Assembly: GCA_023434855.1 (NCBI GenBank)
Contig: JAEYSJ010000264.1
Coordinates: 1 to 45,412 of the forward strand
Source of the DNA: Bacillota bacterium
GTDB taxonomy: Bacteria; Bacillota_C; Negativicutes; JAEYSJ01
Direction: 5' to 3'
Length of the DNA: 45,412 bases
This document shows, piece by piece, positions 9,032 to 18,399 of this stretch. Each line of letters begins with the position of its first letter. Within the stretch, counting starts at the first letter, position 1. The position numbers and the translations under genes are program-made. The notes under the pieces were generated by a model that searched no databases, had not been told where the DNA came from, and saw only the letters and a list, made by a program, of their open reading frames with translations.

Positions 9032-9979
9032 TTACCAATTAATATATTCGGCAACTTGTGCCTCACTATTCAAGGTTACGTCCCGCAACGCCCATTCTTT
9101 GAAAACCTGATAACCAGTCCGATCAACAATATATCCTATGTGTTCTTTACCGTCGGGGCTGTCTTTGTCAATATATTGGTCAATGTAGGCGTAGGTGTTT
9201 TTTATAATTTTAATAATGCTTTCTTCGTCTACCCATTTAATAAAGGGTTGGGCTATTCTCGGGTCTCTTTTGCCGGTCCGGCCCATAATGACAAGCAGGT
9301 ATCTTTTGTTTAAACTGCGTGTCCATGCCCCGCTGGGACACTTTAAAACACATTCGCCGCAGCCGATACATTTTTCTTTATCATGGACGATTTTATAGTT
9401 TTCCAATTTCAGCGCCCCAGCCGCCCGCTTTTTGCAATTTACCATACAAGCCTGGCAGCCGATACAACGATAGGCCTCATATTGCGGTTCGTTCATCCCG
9501 ATAATGCCGAAATCATGCATCCGGGCTTTGATACAGTCATTGGGACAGCCGGTAAGGGCTATTTTTACATGATAGTCGTTAGGAAATATCGCTTGTTCGA
9601 TTCTCCGGGCAAAGGCCGTTGTGTCGTAGTTGGCAAACTGGCAAACGCGGCTGCCGATGCAGGCCGAAACATTTCGCGTACCGGCCGCCGGGTAACCGGT
9701 GTGCGGACTAAGTTGGTTAATCCCAAGACCGGCGATAATGGGCTGAAGTACCGTGTTTACTTCCGCCATTTTATCTATCTCAATGCCTGGAATTTCAAAG
9801 CCCTGCCGGGTAGTGATATGCACTGTTCCGTTGCCGTATTCTTCAGCGATGCGTTTTATCACATCAAGGTATTGCACTGCCAGATGTCCGCCGGGCACGC
9901 GAATCCTGGCAGCCGTCTTATTCCTTACCTTCGTTACCCGGAAGGCATTTTTCTTCAATTTTTTAGTATTAACATCCAT
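9032..9979 (-). CDS. asrC: Anaerobic sulfite reductase subunit C (siroheme subunit)
   Basis: A 315-residue subunit that reduces sulfite to sulfide at a coupled siroheme/4Fe-4S centre. The nitrite/sulfite reductase motif is visible as CIGSRVC followed by TGCPNDCIKA, the four cysteines that hold the coupled cluster. After it a ferredoxin insert carries CIGCQACMVNCKK and CIGCGECVLKCPSG. Met29 of the longer reading frame, which runs up to 10063, is the likely start because GGGAGGGGTGG lies directly upstream; this also removes most of the overlap with asrB. It is the last gene of the asrABC operon. Confidence 0.96.
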   Translation of the reverse strand: MDVNTKKLKKNAFRVTKVRNKTAARIRVPGGHLAVQYLDVIKRIAEEYGNGTVHITTRQGFEIPGIEIDKMAEVNTVLQPIIAGLGINQLSPHTGYPAAGTRNVSACIGSRVCQFANYDTTAFARRIEQAIFPNDYHVKIALTGCPNDCIKARMHDFGIIGMNEPQYEAYRCIGCQACMVNCKKRAAGALKLENYKIVHDKEKCIGCGECVLKCPSGAWTRSLNKRYLLVIMGRTGKRDPRIAQPFIKWVDEESIIKIIKNTYAYIDQYIDKDSPDGKEHIGYIVDRTGYQVFKEWALRDVTLNSEAQVAEYINW

Positions 9980-9995
9980 GCTTCCACCCCTCCCG

Positions 9996-10790
9996 CTAAT
10001 CAAACAGATCTTTGGCTCTGGCGTAATTAAAGACTGGCCCTTCCAGGCAGATATAGGTGTCATTCATTTTGCAGTGTCCGCATTTTCCCACACCACAGCA
10101 CATTTTTCGCTCATAGGACACAATTAAATTTTCTTCCCTGACCCCGCGTTTTAGGAATTCTGCCACCGTAAATTTCATCATCAGCGGCGGTCCGACCACA
10201 ATTACCTGTACATCGTTGATATTGCTGATGCTCATGTCTTTTATATAGCCGGTGATAAGTCCGGTACGGCCCTGATATGCGGAATCATTAGATTTGTCAA
10301 CAGTAACGGTAACCGGGATGACTGTCTGCCAGCGCTTTAGATCATCTTTAAACAGAATATCTTCGGGAGACTTAAACCCTGCCAGCAATGTCATTGATTT
10401 TGTTTCCGTCCGGTGGCGAGCAAAATAGTCGACGACTCCTTTAACCGGTGCAAGCCCCGTGCCACCGGCAGCAACAATTATCTCCTGTCCTCTGTATAGA
10501 TCCAGATCAAACCCATTGCCGTATGGTCCCCGCAGGAATAATGTGTCGCCAGGCTTCATGTTGTGAATGGTATTGGTGACAGCGCCCACGCGGCGTATTG
10601 TCAGACCAATGGAATTCTCGCCGATATCGCTTACTGAAATGGGAGCCTCGCCATACTTGGGAATAGAAACTTCAAAAAATTGCCCGGGCTTGACATCGCC
10701 GGCATATTCCATGATAAAGGTGTAATCTGTCCCGGTGTGGGGAATTATCTTTAGAATCCGGCTCTTTATCGGCATATAAATGTTGCTCAT
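9996..10790 (-). CDS. asrB: Anaerobic sulfite reductase subunit B (FAD/NAD(P)H, Fe-S)
   Basis: A 264-residue ferredoxin-NADP reductase-like subunit. The N-terminal flavin barrel contains GPYGNGFDL, the nucleotide half begins at IIVAAGGTGLAPVKG, and the C-terminal CCGVGKCGHCKMN with a later Cys binds a 2Fe-2S cluster, as in dihydroorotate dehydrogenase electron-transfer subunits. It takes electrons from a pyridine nucleotide and passes them to AsrA/AsrC. Its ATG overlaps the asrA stop as ATGA, indicating translational coupling. Confidence 0.96.
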   Translation of the reverse strand: MSNIYMPIKSRILKIIPHTGTDYTFIMEYAGDVKPGQFFEVSIPKYGEAPISVSDIGENSIGLTIRRVGAVTNTIHNMKPGDTLFLRGPYGNGFDLDLYRGQEIIVAAGGTGLAPVKGVVDYFARHRTETKSMTLLAGFKSPEDILFKDDLKRWQTVIPVTVTVDKSNDSAYQGRTGLITGYIKDMSISNINDVQVIVVGPPLMMKFTVAEFLKRGVREENLIVSYERKMCCGVGKCGHCKMNDTYICLEGPVFNYARAKDLFD

Positions 10791-11788
10791 TTTCCTGCCT
10801 CCTCTCCCTGAGTATTAAGCTTATTTATGCAACCGGCAATGGAGATATATTCAGGGCAGTTGTCATCACATCTGCCACAGCCGGTACACATGTGATAACC
10901 GAACCTCTTTTGGTAGTCATGAAACTTGTGCATAATCCTGAATCGCATTCGCTCCGCCTTGCTCTTACGGAAAGCGTGACCCCCGGCCATATCGGTAAAG
11001 CCATCCACCATGCAGGATGCCCACACCCGTCTTCTTTCCCCGGAATTGGGGTTATCCTTGTAGAAGATATCCTGCATGGAAAAACAGGTACAAGTCGGAC
11101 ATACAAAGCTGCATCGTCCGCAGCCGATACACCGCGTTGAATATTCCTGCCATACGCCATCAACGGCAACAGCGGCAGCGATATTTTCCGGTATGGCCAT
11201 TGCCGTTTCATTTTGGGTGACAAACTGCGGCCTAATTGATACAGGCACTCCGGCAGAACAGCCAAACTCCTCATTTTTTATCCCAACATATACATGATCG
11301 TCTTTAGGTCTGATAAAAATGTCATAAACGCTGGTATCATTGGTGTGCATACTCACACAAAAACAATTGGGAAAACTTGCGGAACATTCAATGAGACAAA
11401 AACGGATTTTCTCACGTACCGCCTTATAATACGGGTCTTCGAACCCGTTTCTGAGATATATCTCATCAAGCCGCTTTATGGCATGAATGTCACAACTTCG
11501 CAGGAAGAGCAGAATCTTTTTTTCATCGCCTTTTGGCTCCAGCCAGTGATCTTCCGTGAAGTAAAACAGTGTTTGCGTAATGGGCAGCAGAACTTCCCTG
11601 GCTGAAAAATGAGATTTTTGTCCAAACTCAATTTCTTCTAAAGTGCCTACTTGCTGATAGCGTACCGTATCAGTATCGGTGAACCGCCCTTTGCCGCTTA
11701 ATACAACAGGTGCAAATAGCACATATTCCGATTTTAGATTATCAAGATATTGACTGAACTGTGCTTTCGTCATTTTGTATCCTAGCAT
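10787..11788 (-). CDS. asrA: Anaerobic sulfite reductase subunit A (4Fe-4S)
   Basis: A 333-residue electron-transfer subunit. Two 4Fe-4S sites lie in the C-terminal half: CIGCGRCSFVCPTCTC and CTGCGRCDDNCPEY. The N-terminal part resembles the iron-sulfur beta subunits of hydrogenase and sulfhydrogenase complexes. There are two possible starts, this ATG with GAGAGGAT upstream, or an ATG five codons later with AGGA; the choice changes little. It is the first gene of the operon. A promoter must lie in 11789-11928, where I see no convincing one. Confidence 0.95.
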   Translation of the reverse strand: MLGYKMTKAQFSQYLDNLKSEYVLFAPVVLSGKGRFTDTDTVRYQQVGTLEEIEFGQKSHFSAREVLLPITQTLFYFTEDHWLEPKGDEKKILLFLRSCDIHAIKRLDEIYLRNGFEDPYYKAVREKIRFCLIECSASFPNCFCVSMHTNDTSVYDIFIRPKDDHVYVGIKNEEFGCSAGVPVSIRPQFVTQNETAMAIPENIAAAVAVDGVWQEYSTRCIGCGRCSFVCPTCTCFSMQDIFYKDNPNSGERRRVWASCMVDGFTDMAGGHAFRKSKAERMRFRIMHKFHDYQKRFGYHMCTGCGRCDDNCPEYISIAGCINKLNTQGEEAGK

Positions 11789-11858
11789 CGTCTGTTCATC
11801 CTCTCTTTAATGTAATTGCCGGCTATATTTTTGTTAAAACCATTGTAGTTTAATAGTA

Positions 11859-11884
11859 AAAAAAAATCGGTAGCCCTAGCTACC
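11859..11884 (-). terminator. Terminator-like hairpin with no matching gene
   Basis: GGTAGC (11869-11874) and GCTACC (11879-11884) pair around CCTA. An A9 tract beside it would be a T run on the minus strand. No minus-strand gene ends here, so it may be left from a deleted gene. The hairpin at 34857-34880 has nearly the same sequence and A tract. Confidence 0.4.
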
Positions 11885-11928
11885 AAAATAAAACTTATAT
11901 ACTAACCTAGCACCTTTTCTTTTTTATT

Positions 11929-12654
11929 ATGCTAAACACCCGGCTAAGTGTTGGTCTGGGAGGCGCTTTTGCTAATTTCATCAGTTGGCGGGTGGCTTTT
12001 GTTTCTTTTGCCTTATTGGCTTTTTGCGCGGCCGCTTTATTGAATAAACTGCCTCAGGATTTTTCCCCATCTGCAAATTGTAATTTCCTCCTTGAGATTA
12101 AGCGGGTAACTTTGTCTCCAAAGGGAAAGGTTATTTTTCCGCTTGCATTAGGTGCAGGGTTTCTATTACTTGGTATATACAGTTTTTTAGGTGCATTTTT
12201 GCATGAAATTGCAGGTCTGGATTATGTGCAAGTTGGGATTGTAGTTATGTTTTACGGTTTTGCCTGTCTGCTTGCCGGTTCTCAGGTTGGCAGGCTCGGA
12301 GAAAAAATTGGCCACCAAAAGACAATTATTACCGGCGGTATTCTTGCTTTGTTCTCCGTCCTTACTTTGACTGTTGCGCCTTCTTGGCAAGCAGGATGGC
12401 TAGCTGCGGTCAGCTTGGGTTTCGGCTATATTTTCGTTCAATCAACGCTAGCAACAATTGCTTTTGATGTTGCTAGTGAAAATAAAGGACTTCCTTCAGC
12501 ATTAGTCGGATTGGGCTTGTTTGGCGGTGGGGGTTTAGGCACTGCTTTTGGTAGTTTACTACTTTTTCAGGGGAGTTACCAGAATCTTTGGTTGTATTTG
12601 GGTGCTGGTATTGTAATACTTATTTTTATTACAGCTAAACTAAGATTTAAATAA
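11929..12654 (+). pseudogene. MFS transporter lacking its N-terminal part
   Basis: The 241 residues form about eight hydrophobic helices and resemble the C-terminal two thirds of a drug-efflux-type MFS protein. The frame opens at LSVGLGGAFANFISWRVAFV, which in intact transporters is helix 5 after the GP-x-x-GG motif. GRLGEKIGHQKTI is the loop typical of the second half. Helices 1-4 are missing, and no ribosome site precedes the ATG (CTTTTCTTTTTTATT). Full-length family members have about 400 residues. The gene therefore looks broken at its 5' end. Its 3' end runs into the repeat at 12666. Confidence 0.75.
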
Positions 12655-12665
12655 AATTTCCCACC

Positions 12666-12775
12666 ATAAAGAAAACTGGCCTCCAGACTCATGTCTGGAG
12701 GCCTTGATTTTGAGACCGACCTTCCGAGAAGATCGGTCCAATACGCATGGAGTACGTTCTTTATGCTTACAACCC
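12666..12775 (+). repeat. Double-hairpin repeat, left inverted copy
   Basis: About 110 bp matching the reverse complement of 30215-30323. Hairpin 1 is GGCCTCCAGAC-TCAT-GTCTGGAGGCC (12678-12703) followed by TTGATTTT, and could end transcription of the broken MFS gene. Hairpin 2 is GACCGACCTTC/GAAGATCGGTC (12714-12738), with one mismatch that is perfect in the other copy. After it comes CAATACGCATG and then the shared stretch GTACGTTCTTTATGCTTAC, ending at CAACCC. Past that point the copies differ. The rest of the gap up to 12943 holds no gene that I can recognise. Confidence 0.85.
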
Positions 12776-12943
12776 CATTTCATGGACTAATTCTATCGAA
12801 GCTCTCAGAGAAATGGGAAACCATTTATTTTTATATTTTAAAATTACGAATGGCAATTTGTAATATGAAAAAGTGTCATGAATTTGTCACAAAGGTCCGC
12901 TAGACTCTAGAATTAGGGCTAAATTTTATATTCAGTGGTGTTC

Positions 12944-12972
12944 TTCGTACAAATGAAATAAAGTCCTATAAT
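12944..12972 (+). promoter_or_regulatory. Probable sigma-A promoter of the beta-helix gene
   Basis: A perfect TATAAT lies at 12967-12972, with TTCGTA at 12944-12949 as a weak -35 at 17-bp spacing. The start codon is 60 bp downstream. It is the only good promoter candidate in this gap. Confidence 0.5.
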
Positions 12973-13031
12973 GGAGTGAGTTTAAAGTAATCGTTATATA
13001 ACTTTATTTTAGTCGGACAGGAGGGGTCATC

Positions 13032-14225
13032 GTGAAAAAGATTCTACCATTATTAATTGCCCTATTGGTAGTCTTTGCGTCAATAGGGGGTGCTACGGTA
13101 GCCGCATCTTCACAAATAGCAGCAGCCACCAAAACAGTTTCCATATTGGATTTTGGGGCTGATTCCACGGGGCAGAAAGATTCTACTGCCGCCCTGAATG
13201 CAGCGCTTGCTGCGTTACCTAGTGATGGAGGAGCAATTTATTTCCCACGCGGTACATATATTTTTTCCTCAATAATTACATTTACCATGCCGAATAGTAA
13301 CTTTTCCCTGTCTCTGGTTGGCGATGGGCCTGATGTAACATTCTTAAAATGGGCTGGAGGCGGCGGTATTTATATTAATTATCTCAGTCAATACAATAGT
13401 GTGCATGTTGAAGGATTTTCTTTTGTAACAGGCGGTGGCAACGTAGGAACGGCATTATATCTTAACCAAACCGCAGCTTCTATTGCTAATCCAGCTAACA
13501 CTGCACTAACAACAATTTCCAATGTTACTATTCGCGGCGTGGATGGTTATGCAGCTAATGATTATTGGGCAAATGGCATATATGTTAATGGTGTCTCAAA
13601 TATAAACTTTACTAACCTGATGACAGTAGGTACTTCCTCGTTTGAAGGTTGTGGAGTATATCTAAAAGGATCTAGTGCTGTGATTCCTGTTGTTTTCAAT
13701 TTTACTGGTTGCACGTTTAACTATTGTTCTAAAGGGATTATCTATGGTAATTATGTAGAAGGAGTTACGGTCAGTCAATGCAATTTTTTAGCAACCTGCG
13801 GTATTAGCGCACCAGCAAATCTTCTTAATTTAGATCAGCTGGCTGTTATAGGTAGTCAATTTAACTGTACATCTGCCGGTATAGTATTAAATACATGTGT
13901 TCCCAATACATTAATTCAAAATAATTTATTTATAATACCGGCTAGTGCTGTAGGTATACAACTTAATTCGTCAGGATTATTTTCGATTGTTGGTAATGCA
14001 TTTAATCAAGGGAACAATCCGTCAGCTAACAACGGCATAGTAGTTGCCGGGAGCGTTTTTCCAGGAATAATAACAGGCAATGCAATAGAAGGAATGCTTG
14101 GTTCGGGCATATGGTTGAAATCTACATCGAATAATGTTAATGTGCAATCCAATGTTTACTCGGGGAATAAAACTAATGTTACTAATTCAGGTACTAGTAA
14201 TAAAGTTGGTGGCGGTAGTTCATAA
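13032..14225 (+). CDS. Exported pectate-lyase-like right-handed beta-helix protein
   Basis: A 397-residue protein with a Sec signal peptide (MKKILPLLIALLVVFASIGG, cleavage near Ala-Ala-Ser at about 26). It starts with a pectate-lyase-3 type entry motif (SILDFGADSTGQKDSTAALN) and continues with Asn-rich parallel beta-helix coils to the end. Such proteins are polysaccharide lyases, hydrolases, epimerases or phage tailspikes. I see no lineage-specific catalytic motif, so the substrate is open. The start is GTG with GGAGGGG upstream. It is the only plus-strand gene in the island's carbohydrate set. Confidence 0.85.
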   Translation: MKKILPLLIALLVVFASIGGATVAASSQIAAATKTVSILDFGADSTGQKDSTAALNAALAALPSDGGAIYFPRGTYIFSSIITFTMPNSNFSLSLVGDGPDVTFLKWAGGGGIYINYLSQYNSVHVEGFSFVTGGGNVGTALYLNQTAASIANPANTALTTISNVTIRGVDGYAANDYWANGIYVNGVSNINFTNLMTVGTSSFEGCGVYLKGSSAVIPVVFNFTGCTFNYCSKGIIYGNYVEGVTVSQCNFLATCGISAPANLLNLDQLAVIGSQFNCTSAGIVLNTCVPNTLIQNNLFIIPASAVGIQLNSSGLFSIVGNAFNQGNNPSANNGIVVAGSVFPGIITGNAIEGMLGSGIWLKSTSNNVNVQSNVYSGNKTNVTNSGTSNKVGGGSS

Positions 14226-14279
14226 GACGCGAAAGCATCTCAGCCTGTAGGCAAAAAAGAAAATAACCCCCAAACTACC

Positions 14280-14375
14280 CAGACGATTTCGGTGGCTATC
14301 GAGGAACAGTCTGCATCCATGGAAGAAATTGCAGCTTCCTGCCAAAGTCTTGCGAAGATGGCTGAAGACCTTCAA
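14280..14375 (+). pseudogene. Fragment of a methyl-accepting chemotaxis protein
   Basis: Codons from 14280 read QTISVAIEEQSASMEEIAAS and then CQSLAKMAEDLQ. This is the C-terminal end of an MCP signalling domain (the second methylation helix), after which the similarity stops. No start codon, upstream helix or ribosome site is present. It is a relic about 32 codons long, squeezed between the beta-helix gene and a truncated GH5 copy. Confidence 0.75.
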
Positions 14376-14483
14376 GGAGTAAATCAAATGACTGACGCCG
14401 CGAAAAGCATATTAGTTTTATCAATATCCGTGTCACCAAGTGCAGAGGCGGCAATTTCAAAGTCTATCTATTCTGACGGCTTT

Positions 14484-15230
14484 TTAGTTACTAGATTTGC
14501 TATCAGACATACTTAGGTGATTAAACCAGTTCTTAACTATCATACCAGGTCCGCCGCCATCTATACCAAGTTCGAACCCATCATAAGTTGTAGGCTACGC
14601 CCCGTCAGTATCAGTTACAATCGTTCCATGGAAATCAATGGCCCACGCAATCATTCCAATATGGTGAGATTCTAAATAATTTAGGAATAAATGTGCTTCA
14701 TCTGTCAACTGTTCACTTGTTTTTATTCCAGGAACAGGGTACGTGCAGGCCGGTGGACCAGTTAATGCACACCATTCAGTAGCTAATATAGGTTTGCCTT
14801 GCTTTACAAGATACCCAAAATGTTTATCCCAGTCTGCCTTACTAATAAAGTTTTTCTCATAATATGGATGCACACCATAAACCAGCTTGTTAAGCGGATC
14901 TCTTATCTCCGGCGCACCTAGAAAACTTCGTCCCCACCATAACCCTTCGACAATGATTACATTGCGGGAACTTGTACGGCGGATTTCATCCACAAGAGAT
15001 TGCATTCCAACATATTGTTCACTACTACCATGATAATTTCCACCATCAAGCCATAATTCCCAGTTTTCGGGGGCTGGCCAAAGCTCCGGCTCACTAAATG
15101 TTTCATAAATTACTCCAAGATCGTCATTAAATAGACGAGTCAAGGATAAAAGTGCCCGCTTGGTAGTTTCTGTGGGCATCTTATGTACTAGACTACCACT
15201 AGGCCGATCATCGTGTACACATTTTGACAA
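14484..15230 (-). pseudogene. Truncated, nonsense-mutated copy of the GH5 gene at 20214
   Basis: This segment matches the 3' 60% of the intact gene at 20214-21479 almost codon for codon. The N-terminal about 180 codons are missing: similarity ends near 15230, just before the SDR stop codon. A CAG codon has become TAG at about 14594-14596, cutting off the last 38 codons, which are still recognisable down to the old stop at 14484. It also carries a 6-nt in-frame insertion near 15190. The acid/base region reads ETFSEP instead of ETFNEP, so the conserved Asn is lost too. Confidence 0.88.
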
Positions 15231-15259
15231 AACTCCACCAAGAATATAAATGTCCGTCG

Positions 15260-16003
15260 TTATATCCAATTTAGCCTTGGACCTGTTAGCTGAAATTCTA
15301 GGGTTTCCCTATCTATGTAGCCTACAGTTGCATCACTATCATATAGTTTTACTAAAAACTCAGCCATTTCGTTTGCTGTATGGAATTTTGAATAATATTT
15401 CTTATACTCGAACTCCTCTAAACCGGTAGTAATTTTGCCAAATTCTGTTTCTGTCGCATGAGGAGCCAAAATTTTTGCCGTTAATTTTGCATTTGCTTTT
15501 TTAAGTTGCAAAGATAATCCTTCCGTAAAGATACTAACAAAGAATTTTGAGGCACAATATAAAACTGCAGGAACAAAATTATATCCGGCTGTTGAAGATA
15601 TATTAATTAGCTGAGTGTCGGGTACGTTTTGATATTTCTTGACAAATAAAGTAGATAAAATAGTTAAAGATTCGATATTTACATTCAGCATTGATTCAAT
15701 TTTTTTTAAGTCAATATCAACAACCGGATAATTGTCACCAAAACCAGCATTATTTATCCATGTTTCAATTTGAAAATTTGCTAATTCATCAAACAATATA
15801 TATGCATTTTCTGTTTTTGATAAATCGACCTGTTTGAGAATGATGTCAATGTCAGAATTATATTTGAGAATTTCGTTTTTCAACTCTCGTAAGTTAGTTT
15901 CACGTCGTGCGACTAAAATAAGATTCTTATTCCTTCTTCCGAAAGCTTTCGCCGTTTCATATCCAATTCCTGAACTAGCTCCAGTTATTACACTGTATTT
16001 CAT
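15260..16003 (-). CDS. Short-chain dehydrogenase/reductase (SDR), classical type
   Basis: A 247-residue cytoplasmic oxidoreductase. The cofactor motif TGASSGIG lies at residues 7-14, and the Arg pair after the second strand (VARRET) favours NADPH. NNAGFG and the catalytic Ser-Tyr-Lys are visible (SSTAGY for Ser, YCASK for Tyr and Lys). The substrate is unknown; the DltE/YdfG-like group is nearest by feel. The ATG follows GAAGGGTG. It looks intact although both neighbours are broken gene copies, and it does not resemble the carbohydrate genes. Confidence 0.9.
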   Translation of the reverse strand: MKYSVITGASSGIGYETAKAFGRRNKNLILVARRETNLRELKNEILKYNSDIDIILKQVDLSKTENAYILFDELANFQIETWINNAGFGDNYPVVDIDLKKIESMLNVNIESLTILSTLFVKKYQNVPDTQLINISSTAGYNFVPAVLYCASKFFVSIFTEGLSLQLKKANAKLTAKILAPHATETEFGKITTGLEEFEYKKYYSKFHTANEMAEFLVKLYDSDATVGYIDRETLEFQLTGPRLNWI

Positions 16004-16134
16004 TTTACACCCTTCTTTTCTTAACCAGTTAATGGCTTTAGTTCAATCTTTAACCGGCCATTACTGCTTATTGCGTACTGCCAACGATTCGTTCTTTTGA
16101 AGGCTCGAAAAAATCAATTTGTTTCTGAATTATT

Positions 16135-16275
16135 TAGCCTCGTCTAAGTAATTCAAACATTTTTCGGTCAAGTTTATGATTCTGATAGTCTTCATAGGTG
16201 ACATCATTACGTTCACTGTCTAGTATCCCGAATTGACCACAGAGGTTCCATAGCGCCCAACCGATTCCTGCTTAT
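16135..16275 (-). pseudogene. 3' fragment of the GH5 gene at 18400
   Basis: About 141 bp match the last 47 codons of the GH5 gene at 18400-19995, including the stop and the GIGWALW, DSER and NHKLDRK segments. The remainder of the gene is absent. It fills part of the 16004-16382 gap; the rest of that gap shows no gene. Confidence 0.82.
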
Positions 16276-16382
16276 TGACTATGAATTCATTGATGTTTTC
16301 TGGATAATCTCTTTTGATAGATAACTCGTTCTTTTGGTATCAACGTTTCTACAGATAGCCCTTATGAAAATATTGGGAAATA

Positions 16383-16739
16383 TTAATTTTCATGTTCAAC
16401 ATACTCGACTATAGTACCATCCGTATGTTTTACAGTCATATTCATCCCTGTTGGAACTTTTTTCAAGTCTCTAATAATTGTAGCATCATTATTTAATAAA
16501 AAATCTTTAAACTCGATAATTGAATCAACTAAAAATGTTGCTTGAGTATCCCTAAATGGCTTTAAGGCTTCATCAGAACCAGCAAGAATTAAAATGTTTC
16601 CTATCTGTGCTAATTCTAAATTAACCTGTGGATAGTTAAATCTCAAACTGCATTTTATATTTAAGATTTTTTCGTAAAATGATATAGATTGCTCAATATC
16701 GTGTACGTAAAATCGATTTAAAATTTGCTTTACTTGCAT
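16383..16739 (-). CDS. VOC-superfamily (glyoxalase-like) protein
   Basis: A 118-residue protein with one vicinal-oxygen-chelate fold unit pair: NRFYVHDIEQSISFYEKIL is the typical first beta-alpha element, and the end DGTIVEYVEH carries the usual metal-site Glu. Members include glyoxalases, dioxygenases and antibiotic-resistance proteins, and nothing here fixes the function. Two ATGs lie two codons apart; GGAGG six bases before the second one decides for 16739. It sits between two gene fragments, directly after the alginate-lyase relic. Confidence 0.82.
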   Translation of the reverse strand: MQVKQILNRFYVHDIEQSISFYEKILNIKCSLRFNYPQVNLELAQIGNILILAGSDEALKPFRDTQATFLVDSIIEFKDFLLNNDATIIRDLKKVPTGMNMTVKHTDGTIVEYVEHEN

Positions 16740-16825
16740 TTTCATCCTCCCAACGATATATAACCTTGGCAAAAAATGTGCCTCCAACCTTTTGTTAAAA
16801 AGACAGGAGCCTTGCGCTTTGTAAC

Positions 16826-17024
16826 ATAGGCGCAGTCAGACATAGGGTCACCGGGTTTGGCATTAGGATTATCAAGTGTCTTTGCGAGATAAGCCATAAA
16901 CTTATCAACACTTGCGCATAACCCTTTATTCTTATTTTCTGCAGCCTGGTCAACTACTGAGCCTCGGGCGTCAGTATACATATTAACTAAGCCATCCAAT
17001 GTCATTACCGGGGGAAAAGATGGA
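16826..17024 (-). pseudogene. 5' fragment of the alginate-lyase-like gene at 25481
   Basis: Nearly identical to 26209-26407. It encodes the stretch starting MTLDGLVNMYTDARGSVVDQ and ending at DPMSDCAY, where the similarity breaks off. The signal peptide region and the entire catalytic part are gone, so no function is expected. Confidence 0.88.
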
Positions 17025-17027
17025 TTA

Positions 17028-18341
17028 TTAATTTTGTATTATATCGCTAATCGTTACCTCTACCCTTTGTATTCTAGGTTCTATAAGCCCATTGTTGGTT
17101 GCGGTGCGTTGAAGATAATAAACATAGAAGTTTTTTCCCAGAATCTCTGGACTATCCTTCAGTCCAACCATTGTAGGATTAAAGACTTTCTGGTCTGAAT
17201 TTACATCCAGGCCTACTATTTCAGTCGGCGGGGACCATTGATATAAATTATCAGAGGTTTGCAGCATAATTTTCTTTTGATTACTTTGATACGATAGAAT
17301 ATATTTCTTGATGTAAACATTCCAAATGATGAAAGGAGAATTGATGTGTTCATTCTTCCTAGGAACAATGATGGGAGTCGAGCGTCCGCCTATACCCGGT
17401 TCTGTGAAAAAACCAGTGTTGTGAACGACAGATCCTACCGGATTAAAGTACTTATGAACCGTTGGGGCTTTTCCCTTTTCAAGAGCCGCCCACATATCAG
17501 TATTATCCACTCGCGCCAAAGCTATCGAGTTACCACTTTCTTCGATAGAATTTCGATCCGTAAAGATAATATAGTAGTAGGAACGATTCTTCTCGAGAGG
17601 CCCGTTACTCACAAAGCAGTGGTTTATATAATGTCCTTCATTATCTGCTTCTATCATTGCGCCATCGGCCCATAGCCCCCCTGACGGATTGGTTTTTAGA
17701 TAATCTTCCCGGCTCAGATATGGATATAATATCTGGCCGATTTTTTTAAAAGTGATTCCTTCATCGAGAGAAATAGCCAAACCTGAACCGCCATATGCTG
17801 GCATTCCCTTAGGGTAGTAATATTGATATTCACCATGATAAATTTGCAACAAGACATGGCGTAAATTACCTTCCTGCTTCAATTTTAAAACACTCCTGGA
17901 CGAATTATTCGAGGGAACCAGAATATTATAAGTGGGGCCGCCTCCAGCATAATCCCGATCGAAATCGCTACCATCCGGGGAAGGTTGGACTCTGCCTGAG
18001 GTAAGAGAATATGAAGGCCATTCTCCTTTTCTTACGGCTGGTTCCAGATGATTAAGCGTGCCCGCAAATGCATATGTTCCTGCCGGTAACTTCGCATTAT
18101 TTCCCACACCGTTGAAACTGCCTCCGGCTGAAAAAGCCTTGTAGCCATTTTTTGTTTTGATAAAACCGATGGGTTCGTCCATAAACATCAATCCGTTTGC
18201 ATTCATATCAGCCGTTGACATTATGGTTGCCACCGGCCCTGTTACAAATTGAATCTCTTGGGAATAGGCGGGATTTGAAGCACTACAAGAAAATAATATT
18301 AAAAAAAACAATAAATTGATGAGCATTGAACTTTTACGCAT
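17028..18341 (-). CDS. Exported beta-propeller-like protein, possible lipoprotein (paralogue of 27849)
   Basis: A 437-residue protein. A hydrophobic leader with LILFSC (a possible lipobox) comes first, then repeated blades with Ser/Asp-box-like turns such as ISLDEGITFKKIG and QTSDNLYQWSPPTE. This recalls GH43/GH117/sialidase-type propellers that act on glycans, but no family signature is certain. It aligns in layout with the product of 27849-29162, which has the same length: AGGGPTY vs VGGGPVY, SLDEGITF vs STDEGHTW, EPGIGG vs QPGIGG. The start at 18341 is set by ACCGGAGGT; the open frame reaches up to 18467. It is downstream of the GH5 gene on the same strand. Confidence 0.75.
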   Translation of the reverse strand: MRKSSMLINLLFFLILFSCSASNPAYSQEIQFVTGPVATIMSTADMNANGLMFMDEPIGFIKTKNGYKAFSAGGSFNGVGNNAKLPAGTYAFAGTLNHLEPAVRKGEWPSYSLTSGRVQPSPDGSDFDRDYAGGGPTYNILVPSNNSSRSVLKLKQEGNLRHVLLQIYHGEYQYYYPKGMPAYGGSGLAISLDEGITFKKIGQILYPYLSREDYLKTNPSGGLWADGAMIEADNEGHYINHCFVSNGPLEKNRSYYYIIFTDRNSIEESGNSIALARVDNTDMWAALEKGKAPTVHKYFNPVGSVVHNTGFFTEPGIGGRSTPIIVPRKNEHINSPFIIWNVYIKKYILSYQSNQKKIMLQTSDNLYQWSPPTEIVGLDVNSDQKVFNPTMVGLKDSPEILGKNFYVYYLQRTATNNGLIEPRIQRVEVTISDIIQN

Positions 18342-18399
18342 AGGAGACCTCCGGTAATCATTAAGTAACAAGGGGATGTAAATCAAATTCATCTCCAGT

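Noticed and set aside
9383..10030. 215-codon plus-strand open frame opposite asrC
   Set aside because: It is fully antisense to asrC, which has clear siroheme and ferredoxin motifs; no ribosome site and no recognisable domain.
11809..11837. Promoter-like TTAACA/TACATT pair before asrA on the minus strand
   Set aside because: The predicted start of transcription would fall in the ribosome site, leaving almost no leader.
12691..12903. Small plus-strand open frame across the left repeat
   Set aside because: It starts inside hairpin 1 of the repeat, has no ribosome site and no family resemblance; the repeat explains the sequence.
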